Assembly (NCBI RefSeq): GCF_000463115.2 | Contig: NZ_AWFX01000045.1 | Location: 248,001 to 312,000, forward strand | Reading direction: 5' to 3' | DNA length: 64,000 bases | Source: Franconibacter helveticus LMG 23732 | Lineage (GTDB): Bacteria > Pseudomonadota > Gammaproteobacteria > Enterobacterales > Enterobacteriaceae | Shown: positions 1-9,229 of the stretch, in pieces | Layout: every line of letters starts with the position of its first letter | Position numbering within the stretch: position 1 is the first letter of the stretch | The notes under the pieces: model-generated | What the model was told of the DNA's origin: nothing | The model's input: the letters and a program-made list of their open reading frames with translations, nothing else | The model's database searches: none | Made by a program: the position numbers and the translations under genes

Positions 1-508
1 GCATACGCGCGCCGCCGGAGGCGGAGAAGCAAATCAGCGGGCAGTTATCTTCAAGCGCCTGCTCTACAGCGCGGACGAAACGCGCGCCGACCACAGAGCC
101 CATGGAACCGCCCATGAAAGCAAACTCAAAGGCCGCGGCGACAACCGGCATCTCATGAAGCGTGCCTTTCATCACTATCAGCGCGTCTTTTTCGCCAGTC
201 TCTTTCTGGGCCGTCGCCAGACGGTCTTTGTATTTTTTAGAATCTTTGAACTTCAGCACATCTTTTGGCTCAAGCTCACTACCCAGCTCCACCAGTGAAC
301 CTTCATCCAGCAGGCTGTGCAGACGATCGCGGGCCGCCATGCGCATATGGTGGTCGCACTTCGGGCAGACCTCCAGGTTGCGCTCAAGCTCGGCGCGGTA
401 AAGCACCTGGCCGCAGTTGTCGCACTTGGTCCACACGCCTTCCGGAATGTTCGCCCTGCGGGTGGGGGTGATATTGCTTTTATTGAGAATTCGTTCAATC
501 CAGCTCAT
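1..508 (-). CDS. accD: acetyl-CoA carboxylase carboxyltransferase subunit beta (partial)
   Basis: Beta subunit of the carboxyltransferase that moves a carboxyl group from carboxybiotin to acetyl-CoA, giving malonyl-CoA for fatty acid synthesis; it works with AccA in the cytoplasm. About 169 N-terminal residues are visible and the rest runs off the left edge of the window. The protein starts [10 protein letters not shown], and a four-cysteine zinc finger is visible at Cys29, Cys32, Cys48 and Cys51 (CDNCG and CPKCD). The ATG at 506-508 gives the family's usual N-terminus. It lies downstream of dedA on the same strand, as in E. coli. Identification is secure. Confidence 0.96.
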   Translation of the reverse strand, partial: MSWIERILNKSNITPTRRANIPEGVWTKCDNCGQVLYRAELERNLEVCPKCDHHMRMAARDRLHSLLDEGSLVELGSELEPKDVLKFKDSKKYKDRLATAQKETGEKDALIVMKGTLHEMPVVAAAFEFAFMGGSMGSVVGARFVRAVEQALEDNCPLICFSASGGARM

Positions 509-659
509 TGATGACCTTTCTGCCTGAACCTGGTCGATGCCAGTTTTTCTGTGGGGGCGCATAATGCCATTTTTGCCCCCGACAGACCATAAATGCTGTT
601 CATTAAACCATAACGGCCCGCGACTTTGGATAAAAAAGTGGTCGAACCGCTGATGGCCT

Positions 660-1322
660 TTATTTTGACTGCCGCGCCGCGGCGCGCTTGTGGCGCACCA
701 CTTCATAAACGCCGGGCAAGACAGACGCGAGAATAATCAACACCATAACCACCTTCAGGTTTTCCTGGATCAGCGGAATGGTGCCGAAAAAGTAACCGGC
801 GTAGGTAAAGGTAAGCACCCACAGCAGCGCGCCAGTAACGTTATAGAAAGCGAAATGACGGTAAGACATATGTCCCATGCCCGCGACGAACGGCGCGAAA
901 GTGCGCACAATCGGCACAAAGCGAGCCAGGATAATGGTCTTGCCGCCGTGACGCTCATAAAACGCATGCGTTTTATCAAGATAGCTCTGCCGGAAAATTT
1001 TTGAATCCGGGTTGCTGAAAAGCTTCGCGCCGAACAGTCGTCCGATAGTGTAGTTCACCGCATCGCCAAGAATAGCGGCGATCACCATCAGCACCACCAT
1101 CACGTGCACGTTGAGATCGTTGGAAGGCAGCGCAGAGAGCGTTCCTGCCACAAACAGCAGCGAGTCGCCAGGCAAAAACGGCGTGACGACAAGCCCCGTT
1201 TCGCAAAACAAAATCAGGAACAGAATGGCGTAAACCCAGACGCCGTAGGCGGCTACAAGCTCTGCCAGATGCACATCAATGTGCAGAATAAAATCAATAA
1301 TAAAGCGGATAGCATCCATCAT
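660..1322 (-). CDS. dedA: DedA family inner membrane protein
   Basis: A 220-residue polytopic inner membrane protein of the DedA/SNARE-associated (VTT) family. Members are linked to membrane lipid flipping and proton-motive-force maintenance; the precise role of this paralogue is not settled. The sequence shows a hydrophobic stretch near residues 25-45, the typical family segment around residues 45-60 ([12 protein letters not shown]) and a conserved [15 protein letters not shown] block around residue 135, followed by C-terminal membrane segments and a basic tail. Length matches E. coli DedA (219). It sits between truA and accD on the same strand. Confidence 0.93.
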   Translation of the reverse strand: MMDAIRFIIDFILHIDVHLAELVAAYGVWVYAILFLILFCETGLVVTPFLPGDSLLFVAGTLSALPSNDLNVHVMVVLMVIAAILGDAVNYTIGRLFGAKLFSNPDSKIFRQSYLDKTHAFYERHGGKTIILARFVPIVRTFAPFVAGMGHMSYRHFAFYNVTGALLWVLTFTYAGYFFGTIPLIQENLKVVMVLIILASVLPGVYEVVRHKRAAARQSK

Positions 1323-1344
1323 GTTTTGCTTTCCTCAACAGCAG

Positions 1345-2157
1345 TCAGTCAGCTAAAAAAAGGGGACCCATCGGCGGGCTCGGCAACATAAAGCGCGCCG
1401 GATAGTCCACCGAAACCAGATAGAGCCCTTCCGCTTTCGCCGTTGCGGCGGCAAGGGTTCTGTCCTTTGCCGCCAGCAACTCCGCCATCCAGGTTTCCGG
1501 CCGGTTGCCGCAGCCGATTTCCATCAGGCTACCCACGATATTACGCACCATATGGTGCACAAAGGCGTTCGCTTTAATATCCACCACCACGTACGCGCCG
1601 TAGCGCGTAACGTTGATGTGCATCAGGTTGCGCCAGGGCGTACGCGACTGGCACTGCACGGCGCGAAACGAGGTGAAGTCGTTTTCGCCAAGCAGGCATT
1701 GCGCGGCGCGGTGCATGCGTTCGGCGTCCAGCGGCAGATGATAATGGGTTACCCCTTGCTGCAACACCGCCGGGCGCAGGCGATGATTATAGATAACATA
1801 GCGATAACGGCGCGCCGTGGCGCTAAAACGCGCGTGAAAATCTTCCGGCACATCTTTTACCCATCGCACAGCGATGTCACCAGGTAAATTCGCATTTACG
1901 CCGAGCGTCCAGGCAGCGTCTTTACGCTGCGCGGTGGTTTCAAAGTGAACCACCTGGCCTGTGGCGTGTACGCCGGCATCGGTGCGCCCGGCGCAAAAAA
2001 CGCCGATGGGTTCGTTCGCTACCTGGGAGAGCGCTTTCTCAAGCTTCTCCTGCACGCTGCGCACTTCCTGCTGACGCTGCCAGCCATAGTATTTACTGCC
2101 GTCGTACTCGATGCCGAGCGCGATTTTCAACACCGCTTTTTCCAGACTGTCCGACAT
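1345..2157 (-). CDS. truA: tRNA pseudouridine(38-40) synthase
   Basis: Converts uridines 38, 39 and 40 in the anticodon arm of many tRNAs to pseudouridine. The 270-residue protein carries the family motif [12 protein letters not shown], in which Asp60 is the catalytic aspartate. Length equals the E. coli enzyme. The start codon overlaps the usg stop codon by one base (TGATG), so the two are probably translationally coupled. dedA follows 22 bp downstream on the same strand. Confidence 0.97.
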   Translation of the reverse strand: MSDSLEKAVLKIALGIEYDGSKYYGWQRQQEVRSVQEKLEKALSQVANEPIGVFCAGRTDAGVHATGQVVHFETTAQRKDAAWTLGVNANLPGDIAVRWVKDVPEDFHARFSATARRYRYVIYNHRLRPAVLQQGVTHYHLPLDAERMHRAAQCLLGENDFTSFRAVQCQSRTPWRNLMHINVTRYGAYVVVDIKANAFVHHMVRNIVGSLMEIGCGNRPETWMAELLAAKDRTLAAATAKAEGLYLVSVDYPARFMLPSPPMGPLFLAD

Positions 2158-3170
2158 CAGTAAAGATACTCCTGAAGGAGTTTCTCCGCGGTCTTCACCG
2201 CCATCAGCGCGCCGCCGAAACGGACGTTATCCGCCACCGACCAGAACTGAACCTGCTCCGGCATGCCGTAATCGTTGCGCACGCAGCCTACGGAAAGCTG
2301 AGCATTGCCCGAAGCGTCGCCCACCTGCGTCGGGAATTCACCCTCTTCAGACAGCACGATATCTTCGCCGCGCGCAAAAGCATCGCGCGCCTCTTCCGCC
2401 GCCAGCGGACGCATAGCTTCAAAGCTCACCATCTGCGCGTGGCCGTAGAACACCGGCGACTGCACCATGTTTGCCGAGATCATCAGCCCGTCGTCCTGCA
2501 ATACTTTGCGCGCTTCATCCACCAGACGGCGCTCCTGGCGCACGCTGCCTTCGCTGTCCGGCAGCATCGGCAGCAGGTTGAACGCCAGCTGGCGGCCGAA
2601 GAAATCCTCTTCGTCGATGGGAATGCCGTTGAGCAGCTTCGCGCTCTGCCCCGCCAGCGCGTCTACCGCCGCTTTGCCCTGCGCGGAAACCGAGAGCAGG
2701 CTGGTGACCTGAATGCGGGAAAGGCCGCCTTCATCAATCAACGGCTTAAGCGCGCACAGCAGCTGGCTGGTGAGGCTGTCCGCCACGGCGACGAGATTGC
2801 GGTTGCGGTAGTCGGCCAGCACAAACGGGTTAACATCCGGCACCACCAGCGGCACATCCGGCTCCAGCGCGAACAGGCCGCTGGAATCGATAACCAGACA
2901 ACCGGCATTGGTTGCTTCATCTATATAGCGCGCGGATGCTTGCGCGCCGGCAACGAAAAAGGCGAGCTGCGCCTGAGTCCAGTCGAATGTTTCGGCATCC
3001 TGCACCAGTACGCTTTTTCCGGCAAAGCGCAGCGTTTCGCCCGCGCTTTCCGCGCGAGCCAGGGGATAAAGTTCGCCCACCGGGAACTGACGCTCGGCAA
3101 GCAGTTCGAGCAGGGCCTCTCCCACGGCGCCCGTGGCGCCCAGTATGGCGATGTTCCAGCCTTCAGACAT
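2157..3170 (-). CDS. usg: USG-1 protein, aspartate-semialdehyde dehydrogenase homologue
   Basis: A 337-residue relative of aspartate-beta-semialdehyde dehydrogenase with unknown function. The N-terminal Rossmann motif [14 protein letters not shown] is present. At the position of the catalytic cysteine of true Asd enzymes (PNCST type) this protein reads ADSLTS, so the nucleophile is missing and dehydrogenase activity is not expected; the same loss is known for E. coli USG-1. It lies between pdxB and truA in the pdxB-usg-truA-dedA order and overlaps truA by one base. Confidence 0.93.
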   Translation of the reverse strand: MSEGWNIAILGATGAVGEALLELLAERQFPVGELYPLARAESAGETLRFAGKSVLVQDAETFDWTQAQLAFFVAGAQASARYIDEATNAGCLVIDSSGLFALEPDVPLVVPDVNPFVLADYRNRNLVAVADSLTSQLLCALKPLIDEGGLSRIQVTSLLSVSAQGKAAVDALAGQSAKLLNGIPIDEEDFFGRQLAFNLLPMLPDSEGSVRQERRLVDEARKVLQDDGLMISANMVQSPVFYGHAQMVSFEAMRPLAAEEARDAFARGEDIVLSEEGEFPTQVGDASGNAQLSVGCVRNDYGMPEQVQFWSVADNVRFGGALMAVKTAEKLLQEYLY

Positions 3171-3236
3171 GGTGGTTTACTCCAGACAATAAAAAAGCAT
3201 TCCCCGCGCGTTATGGCAGGGAACGAGAGAAAGTGA

Positions 3237-4373
3237 TTAACGGGCCGGGTGATAAACGGCGTTAAAGCCAAGCTTTTGCAACAGGTCGGCGCAGGCGGCA
3301 TCGTCGCATTGCACATACAAAGACGACCATTCGCGCCGCTCAAGGTAGTTCTTGCGAAGCTTATCAAACTCGCCCGGGATACCCGCTACTTTACGCAGCG
3401 GCGCATCGTCGCGGCGCACATCATACACCAGATGAATAAGTCTTTTCAGCGTCGCCTGATCGAGCGGCCCGTGCAGCGTAATGCGCCCGAACTCCGGCGC
3501 CGGAAGCAAAGTATCCAGCGCCACCTGCTGCGCCTGGCCTGTGAAAGCGCTGAAGGCTTCAAACACCTGGGTTGTGCCGCGCGCCTTGCCTTCCAGGGTG
3601 TAGCCAGCGATATGCGCGGTGCCGATATCCACTTTATCCAGCAAGGCGACGTTAAGCTCCGGCTCCGGCTCCCAGACATCCAGCACCACGCTCAGTTTCT
3701 GCCCTTCGTTCAGGCATTTCAGCAGCGCGGCGTTATCCACGACCGGCCCGCGGCAGGCGTTGATAAGGATCGCGCCCGGCTTCAGGCGGCGGATCAACGT
3801 TTCGTCGGCGAGATGCAGCGTTTTGTAAGGGCCTTCTTTATAGAGCGGCGTATGGAAAGTCAGGATATCCGCTTCATTCACCAGTTCATCCAGCGGCTGA
3901 AAACGCCCTTCGTCGCCGCGCTTCGCGCGCGGCGGGTCGCACAGCAGCGTGCGCACGCCCAGCGCTTCAAGGCGCGCCTGTAGGCGTGAACCAACATTGC
4001 CGACGCCAACAATGCCTACGGTGCGATCGGTAAGCGCGAAGCCGTCGCGTTCGGCAAGCCCTATCAGCGCGGAAAAAACATATTCCACTACGGCAATGGC
4101 GTTGCAGCCAGGAGCGGCGGAAAACGCGATGCCCGCCTCGCGCAAATAGCTTTCGTCGACGTGGTCGGTCCCGGCGGTGGCGGTGCCGACAAATTTTACT
4201 TTTTTACCCGCGAGCAGCTCGCGGTTAACTTTGGTGACGGAGCGCACCATTAACGCGTCGGCGTCGTCCAGTTCGTTCTGCGGGATCGGACGACCCGGCA
4301 CCGCTTTTACCTCGCCAAGCCGGCTGAAAAGCTCACGGGCGTAAGGCATATTCTCATCAACGAGGATTTTCAC
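3237..4373 (-). CDS. pdxB: erythronate-4-phosphate dehydrogenase
   Basis: Oxidises 4-phosphoerythronate, the second step of DXP-dependent pyridoxal 5'-phosphate synthesis. The 378-residue protein belongs to the D-2-hydroxyacid dehydrogenase family. Visible are the N-terminal [12 protein letters not shown], the NAD-binding [17 protein letters not shown] near residues 120-140 and the catalytic histidine region [13 protein letters not shown] near residue 255, followed by the PdxB-type C-terminal dimerisation domain. Length matches E. coli (378). It is the first gene of the pdxB-usg-truA-dedA group and is divergent from flk. Confidence 0.97.
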   Translation of the reverse strand: MKILVDENMPYARELFSRLGEVKAVPGRPIPQNELDDADALMVRSVTKVNRELLAGKKVKFVGTATAGTDHVDESYLREAGIAFSAAPGCNAIAVVEYVFSALIGLAERDGFALTDRTVGIVGVGNVGSRLQARLEALGVRTLLCDPPRAKRGDEGRFQPLDELVNEADILTFHTPLYKEGPYKTLHLADETLIRRLKPGAILINACRGPVVDNAALLKCLNEGQKLSVVLDVWEPEPELNVALLDKVDIGTAHIAGYTLEGKARGTTQVFEAFSAFTGQAQQVALDTLLPAPEFGRITLHGPLDQATLKRLIHLVYDVRRDDAPLRKVAGIPGEFDKLRKNYLERREWSSLYVQCDDAACADLLQKLGFNAVYHPAR

Positions 4374-4492
4374 GTTCCAGTACCTGTTTATGTGCGGGAG
4401 ATAACCGTCAAGTGTGCCATAATCTCGCCGCCAGGCATACTTAACAGCCTGGTAATGTTTCGCGACAACGTCCGGTCAGTTAAGGATTATTG

Positions 4493-5500
4493 ATGATGCA
4501 ACCCATTCAGGGCGCTACGGCGCGCCCTCCCGGCGAGCCGCCCTCCGGGCTGCCGCCCACAGGCGAGCAGCCGCTTTCCACCCAACAGCGCACCGTGCTG
4601 GAGCGCCTCATAACTCGTCTGGTGGCGCTTACGCAGCAACAGAGCGCGGAAGTGTGGGCGGGCATGAAGCATGATCTGGGGCTAAAAAGCGACGCCCCGC
4701 TGCTTTCGCGCCATTTCCCCGCCGCCGAACAAAACCTGAACCAGCGCCTGACCAGCGCGCAGCAGACCCATGTCAACCGCCAGGTGTTGTCGCAGCTTAC
4801 GGAGTTGCTGAGCGTAGGCAACAATCGCCAGGCGGTGAGCGACTATATTCGCCAGCAGTTTGGCCACACGGCGCTGAACCAGCTTACGCCGGAACAGCTC
4901 AAAAGCGTGCTGTCGCTTTTACAAAACAACCAGCTGAATATTCCGCAGCCGCAGCAGCGTCCGGCTACCGACCGGCCGATGCAGCCTGCCGAGCACAATA
5001 CGCTTAACCAGCTGGTGACGAAGCTTGCCGCCGCCACGGGTGAATCGCCGAAGCTTATCTGGCAGTCGATGCTGGAGCTTTCCGGCGTGAAGACCGGCGA
5101 ACTTATTCCCGCGAAGCATTTCGCCCTGCTCACCACCTGGCTTACGGCGCGTCAGACGCTCGCCCAGCAACCCTCGCCTACGCTTCATAGCGTGCAGGCC
5201 GCTCTGCGCCAGCCGATGGAGCCGCGCGAATGGCAGGAGATGACCGATTACGCGCAGCAGCGCTATCAGGCCGCGCCGCAGACGCTGCTCACCACCGCGC
5301 AAGTGCAGGACATCCTGAACCAGGTGTTTGTGCGTCGCGCCGAACGTTCGCCGGAAAGCCTGGAAGTGCGCAATATTCAGCCTATCTATAACCCGTTCTT
5401 CGCTTCGGTTATCGAGCCGTTCAAAAACCTCTCCGCGCGCCCGGGGCTTGCGCTGTTTGCCTTGGTTATTGTGCTGGTGTTGCTCTGGCTTGTGATTTAA
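4493..5500 (+). CDS. flk: flagella biosynthesis regulator Flk
   Basis: A 335-residue protein similar to E. coli and Salmonella Flk, which helps prevent early switching of flagellar export from rod-hook to filament substrates. The body is Gln/Leu-rich and predicted soluble, with the conserved blocks SPLLSRHFPAAE-like and ATGESPKLIWQSMLELSGVK; a single C-terminal membrane anchor (LALFALVIVLVLLWLVI) ends the protein. The start is one of two adjacent ATGs (4493 or 4496) behind AAGGA at 4482-4486; a TTG at 4490 is also in frame but less likely. Divergent from pdxB. Confidence 0.9.
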   Translation: MMQPIQGATARPPGEPPSGLPPTGEQPLSTQQRTVLERLITRLVALTQQQSAEVWAGMKHDLGLKSDAPLLSRHFPAAEQNLNQRLTSAQQTHVNRQVLSQLTELLSVGNNRQAVSDYIRQQFGHTALNQLTPEQLKSVLSLLQNNQLNIPQPQQRPATDRPMQPAEHNTLNQLVTKLAAATGESPKLIWQSMLELSGVKTGELIPAKHFALLTTWLTARQTLAQQPSPTLHSVQAALRQPMEPREWQEMTDYAQQRYQAAPQTLLTTAQVQDILNQVFVRRAERSPESLEVRNIQPIYNPFFASVIEPFKNLSARPGLALFALVIVLVLLWLVI

Positions 5501-5508
5501 CCCCATAA

Positions 5509-5535
5509 AAAAGGCTCCCCGCGGGGAGCCTTTTA
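5509..5535. terminator. bidirectional terminator between flk and the autotransporter
   Basis: A GC-rich inverted repeat (AGGCTCCCC / GGGGAGCCT) flanked by an A-run on the left and a T-run on the right, between two convergent genes. It can act in both directions. Confidence 0.85.
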
Positions 5536-5551
5536 CCTTAACGAAGGCGGT

Positions 5552-8539
5552 TTAAAAACCGATGCTGAAACCTGCCTGTACCTGCGCATCGCTTCGGCCG
5601 TCGCTCAGGGTATGTTCCCCGCCGAGCGTTATGCTGTTGTCATCGTTAAACTGCCACATCAGGCTCACGCCCATTGTCCAGACATCCTGCGGCGCCGTGA
5701 CGCCTGTCAGCGGCATGGCCTGATCGAGACCGGTAAAGCTCGCCTGATAGCGGCCGCTCTCCTGGCTGACCGTACGCTGATAATGAGTCTGGAAGCTCAG
5801 GCCAAGGCGACCATAGTTCAACAGATCCTGCGTATAGCGGGTGCGCAAACCCACCCCTGCCTGCCAGCGCCCGGTGGTCTGGTCATCCGCTTTCAGACCA
5901 AAGCCGCTCTGGCTCTGCTCTTCAAAAGCGCGCTGGCGCAGGCTGATGTACTGGGCATCGGCAAACGGCGTCACCTGCCACTTTTCACCGCTGAAGCGGT
6001 AACCGCTTTCGCTGCCAAGCGTAAACCAGCTGCCGCTCTGACGGCTGCTGACGCGCTCGGACTGGCTGCCAAGCCACAGCATGCGGTGCTGGTCGCCGTC
6101 GTAATAACCAGACGCCAGGCGTCCCGTCACGTAATAGCCGCCAAAGCGTTTGCCGCCGTAAAGCGCCGCTTCATTCAACGTGCCGCGGCTGCTTTCACCG
6201 CCGCTGTTCAGGCTGCCGGAGGTGTTGGCGAACATTAACGAGCTACCGACAAAAGTGTTGGCGTCGATAAAGGTATCCTGTCCCGTCACCCAACCGTTCA
6301 TGGCGTAGTTAACCGGCGTCAACCCTGCATGTCCGAGGCTGCCGTTCCAGGAAAAACGCTCCGCCCACTGACGGCTCTGCGGCGCATCCATCAACTGAGC
6401 GATATGCTCGGCGTCGCGGCGCTGATTGAGGTTGATAGACTGATAAGCCATCGCCCCGCTTGCCGCCGGAAGCTGGCCGGAGAGGCTCTCAAGGGTTGCC
6501 TGCGCCGCCTGCGCCGTCGGCGTTTGCTGAATTTGCGCCGCCGTCGCCGCAAAAGCGGTCTGCTGCGCGTCCGCCGGCTGGCTATCCAGCTGCACAAACG
6601 CCTGTTCAAGACGAGCCGCGCCTGAAGCGGCGGCCGGGGTGTAGTTCACGCCGCTCACCTGCGTTGCCTGCAAACGCTGTATGTTCAGCCAGACCTGATT
6701 CGCGCTGTAGCCCACCGAAGCGTCGAGGAAAACGCCCGGCTCCTGCGTGAAGCTGCTGAACTGGCCCTGCACAGCGCCGGCGTTGATCACCTCCTGCTGG
6801 CTTTTTGTTACGTAGCCTTGCGGCACGCCCAGCACGTGAAGATCGCCATCCAGCGCGGCATTGCCCGCTACGTTGAGCGTGGAGCCCAGCATAAACGCCA
6901 GATGCCCTTCGCCATATTGCGTGTAGTTACCCCCAAAGCGGGTTTCGCCGTCGCGCAGGATCACGTATCCGCGGTTATCGACATCCCCTTTCACGCTGCG
7001 CATATCGAGCGCGCCTGCGCTGCCTATGCTTGCGGAAGAAGCGATGCCTTTGCCGGAAAGGATGCCGCCCAGCACGCGGGTTGCGCCGGTATAAGAGGCT
7101 TCTTCGCTCATCACCAGCGTGCCGGTGCCGTTTTTAATCAGCCCGCCCGCGCCGCTGATCGGGTTGCTCCAGGTGGAGCTATAGTCGTCAAACGAAACGC
7201 TGACATCGCCCCAGTCGAACTTCGCCGGGCCTTTAATGGCTTTGCCCACGTCGAGCATGCCGTAGCCGTAAACCTCATCCACGCCAGGGGCGCCGAGGTC
7301 AGCGGCGGTGCCAAGCAGCGTCTGGCGCACCAGATCGTTAGAGAAATAGGGGAACTGCTGCCAGATCTGCGCCGCCGCGCCCGAAACCTGCGGCGCGGCG
7401 AAAGAGGTGCCGTTCACCAGGCGAAGCTGGGCGTTGCCCTGCGCATCCTCTTCCAGTACGTAAACGTTCCCCGGCGCGGCCAGACAGTTATTTTTGCTGA
7501 TGCCGCAACGGTTGGCGTACGAAGCGATAGCGTTCAGGTTGTTGGTCGCCGTCACCACCAGCCAGCCTTTTTCTAAATCCTGCGAGCCAGAAACCACTGG
7601 CAGGCTGGCGATAGAGGTCGGGTTGGCGGCGGATTCGTTGCCGCTGGCGAAAACCACCAGCCCGCCCTGAGCGATAAAAGGTTTCCATGCGTTGACGTAA
7701 TGGCCCGTCAGCGCAGCATTCGAGAGATCCCAGTCCGGAATTTCCCATGAGTTGTTGATGATTTTCGCCCCCGCGCGCGCCAGATCGCTGTTGACCTGGG
7801 CCAGGGAAAGGCTGTAAGCGGCGCTGCTGCTGTCCGGGATAATACGGGCGCTGACCAGCGACGCGCCGGAAGCGGTGCCGCCGGAAAAAACAGAGGCCGT
7901 ACGGCCTGCCAGCGTCTGGGCGACGGACGTGCCGTGGCCGCGCACATCCCCCACGCTGAGGTTATTGGTTGCCGGATCAACATAATTGAGCACGCTGGTA
8001 ACCGCCCCCTGTAACGCAGGGTTGGTGCTGTCGATACCTGTATCTGCAACGCCGACGGTGACGCCTGCGCCGTTCACGCCTGCCGCTCTGGCCGCTGCCG
8101 CGTTAGTGGTAAACAGGTTTTGGTTCCACGGCGTGCGGGTCACGGTTTCACCGGATGCAAGCGCAGGACCGCCAGGTTTGGCGACAGGCGCTTTCAGCAT
8201 CGCATTGCTGCCGCTCTGAATACCGCTGGCGCCCTGCGTTCCTGAAGCGCTGCTTCCGCCTGAAGCGCTGCTTCCGCCTGAAGCGCTGCTTCCGCCTGAA
8301 GCGCTGCTTCCGCCTGCGGCGCTGCTTCCGCCTGCGGCGCTGCTTCCGCCTGAAGCGTTGTTAACGATACCGCTGCTACTGCTTCCTGAGCCGGGGTTAC
8401 CACTGACGGGGCCATTAACAGTAGCGCCGCCACCACCGCCGCCGCCACCTCCACCGCCGCAGGCAGACAGTAAAACAATCAGTACTGAATTCCCTGTCAT
8501 TAAAAAAGTCCGTTTACCCAAAGATTTTTCTGAGGGCAT
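5552..8539 (-). CDS. subtilisin-like serine protease autotransporter with lipoprotein signal
   Basis: A 995-residue type Va autotransporter. Residues 1-27 form a basic then hydrophobic signal ending in LLSAC, a lipobox, so Cys27 is probably lipidated. An 11-glycine run follows (28-38), then six GGSSA(A/S) hexapeptides (about 64-99). The peptidase S8 domain shows the full triad: Asp166 (VADTGID), His202 (RGHGTS) and Ser379 (NGTSFAAP). A passenger beta-helix-type segment with the repeat-like GTLVMSEEASYTGATRV lies near 470-490. The last roughly 270 residues look like an autotransporter beta-barrel and end in Phe (AGFSIGF). Known lipid-anchored relatives, NalP of Neisseria and SphB1 of Bordetella, process other surface proteins; a similar role here is inference. 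It occupies an accessory position between flk and fabB. Confidence 0.9.
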   Translation of the reverse strand: MPSEKSLGKRTFLMTGNSVLIVLLSACGGGGGGGGGGGATVNGPVSGNPGSGSSSSGIVNNASGGSSAAGGSSAAGGSSASGGSSASGGSSASGGSSASGTQGASGIQSGSNAMLKAPVAKPGGPALASGETVTRTPWNQNLFTTNAAAARAAGVNGAGVTVGVADTGIDSTNPALQGAVTSVLNYVDPATNNLSVGDVRGHGTSVAQTLAGRTASVFSGGTASGASLVSARIIPDSSSAAYSLSLAQVNSDLARAGAKIINNSWEIPDWDLSNAALTGHYVNAWKPFIAQGGLVVFASGNESAANPTSIASLPVVSGSQDLEKGWLVVTATNNLNAIASYANRCGISKNNCLAAPGNVYVLEEDAQGNAQLRLVNGTSFAAPQVSGAAAQIWQQFPYFSNDLVRQTLLGTAADLGAPGVDEVYGYGMLDVGKAIKGPAKFDWGDVSVSFDDYSSTWSNPISGAGGLIKNGTGTLVMSEEASYTGATRVLGGILSGKGIASSASIGSAGALDMRSVKGDVDNRGYVILRDGETRFGGNYTQYGEGHLAFMLGSTLNVAGNAALDGDLHVLGVPQGYVTKSQQEVINAGAVQGQFSSFTQEPGVFLDASVGYSANQVWLNIQRLQATQVSGVNYTPAAASGAARLEQAFVQLDSQPADAQQTAFAATAAQIQQTPTAQAAQATLESLSGQLPAASGAMAYQSINLNQRRDAEHIAQLMDAPQSRQWAERFSWNGSLGHAGLTPVNYAMNGWVTGQDTFIDANTFVGSSLMFANTSGSLNSGGESSRGTLNEAALYGGKRFGGYYVTGRLASGYYDGDQHRMLWLGSQSERVSSRQSGSWFTLGSESGYRFSGEKWQVTPFADAQYISLRQRAFEEQSQSGFGLKADDQTTGRWQAGVGLRTRYTQDLLNYGRLGLSFQTHYQRTVSQESGRYQASFTGLDQAMPLTGVTAPQDVWTMGVSLMWQFNDDNSITLGGEHTLSDGRSDAQVQAGFSIGF
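8243..8350 (-). repeat. six tandem 18-bp repeats encoding GGSSA(A/S)
   Basis: Six head-to-tail 18-bp units inside the autotransporter gene encode the hexapeptide GGSSAA (first two copies) or GGSSAS (last four). The last four units are identical or nearly so at DNA level, so the array may change copy number by slippage without shifting the frame. It forms a flexible spacer between the probable lipid anchor and the protease domain. Confidence 0.9.
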
Positions 8540-9184
8540 AACAACTCCCGGGCGCTTTACGCCTTTTATAAAAATGGTTTCCCTGAATTCCGCAAATCAA
8601 TAAAATTTCGGCTTTCTTATATCCACGTAAAACCTGCCCGCAGCAGCAAGGGGCTGCTGTCGATAAACAGAATTATCGAATCAGAAAACGATCTTTCTTC
8701 AGGCTTTGTTTTAGTGGCACTAAACTCTATCGGCTTAGTTCATTAAAACTTTAATTTAAAATATATGCAGCAGGATATTTTTCATTAATTACTTTAAATA
8801 CAATCAGATAAGTTTTGCTTAGGGGGCACCGACAAAGTTCATGCTACGAGGAGTATCCCGGGCACAGGCGGCGGCGGGAGGTGAGCCAGGCTCAAACAGA
8901 GAGGAGTCAGCGCTGGCAGAAGGCGTTTTCATTCACGTGCCCTTCTGGTTTGATGAAAACGTGATAAAAGCGAATAAATAAGATAACGGTAAAATAGCGC
9001 CTTATTGTTCGCTTTATGAAAAGAATGCTTATAAAAAATAAAAAGGGGAGCTAATAATATTCGGCCTAAGGATATTTCTTTTAAAGAGACAGATATTCGT
9101 TTTCTATTAAAAGTTGTTATTGCTGGTTTTAATTTAGGGCCTGGTAACGCATGACGTTCAACCCGTTCTCAAATAAATTCTGTG
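8540..9184. other. gene-free interval upstream of the autotransporter
   Basis: About 650 bp between the autotransporter start and the fabB terminator. It is markedly more AT-rich than its surroundings, mainly at 8690-8830 and 8990-9180, and should hold the autotransporter promoter. I see no RNA gene and no convincing protein. A 46-codon frame at 8841-8981 on the plus strand has no clear ribosome binding site and was not called. Confidence 0.6.
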
Positions 9185-9185
9185 A

Positions 9186-9217
9186 ATAAAAAAAGAGCGC
9201 TTACGCGCTCTTTTTTA
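9186..9217. terminator. fabB terminator
   Basis: Inverted repeat AAAAAAGAGCGC / GCGCTCTTTTTT with a short TTAC loop, 13 bp beyond the fabB stop. The U-run needed for leftward transcription is present; it is symmetrical and could work both ways. Confidence 0.88.
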
Positions 9218-9229
9218 TTTGTCAGGTAC

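Noticed and set aside
2439-3236. Long plus-strand frame opposite usg
   Set aside because: Antisense shadow of a high-GC gene; no promoter, ribosome binding site or domain.
8155-8364. Plus-strand frame with repeated RCFRL units
   Set aside because: It is only the antisense reading of the GGSSA repeat of the autotransporter, not a leucine-rich or antimicrobial repeat protein.
8841-8981. 46-codon frame on the plus strand in the fabB-autotransporter gap
   Set aside because: No clear ribosome binding site, no recognisable similarity and a composition like random sequence.
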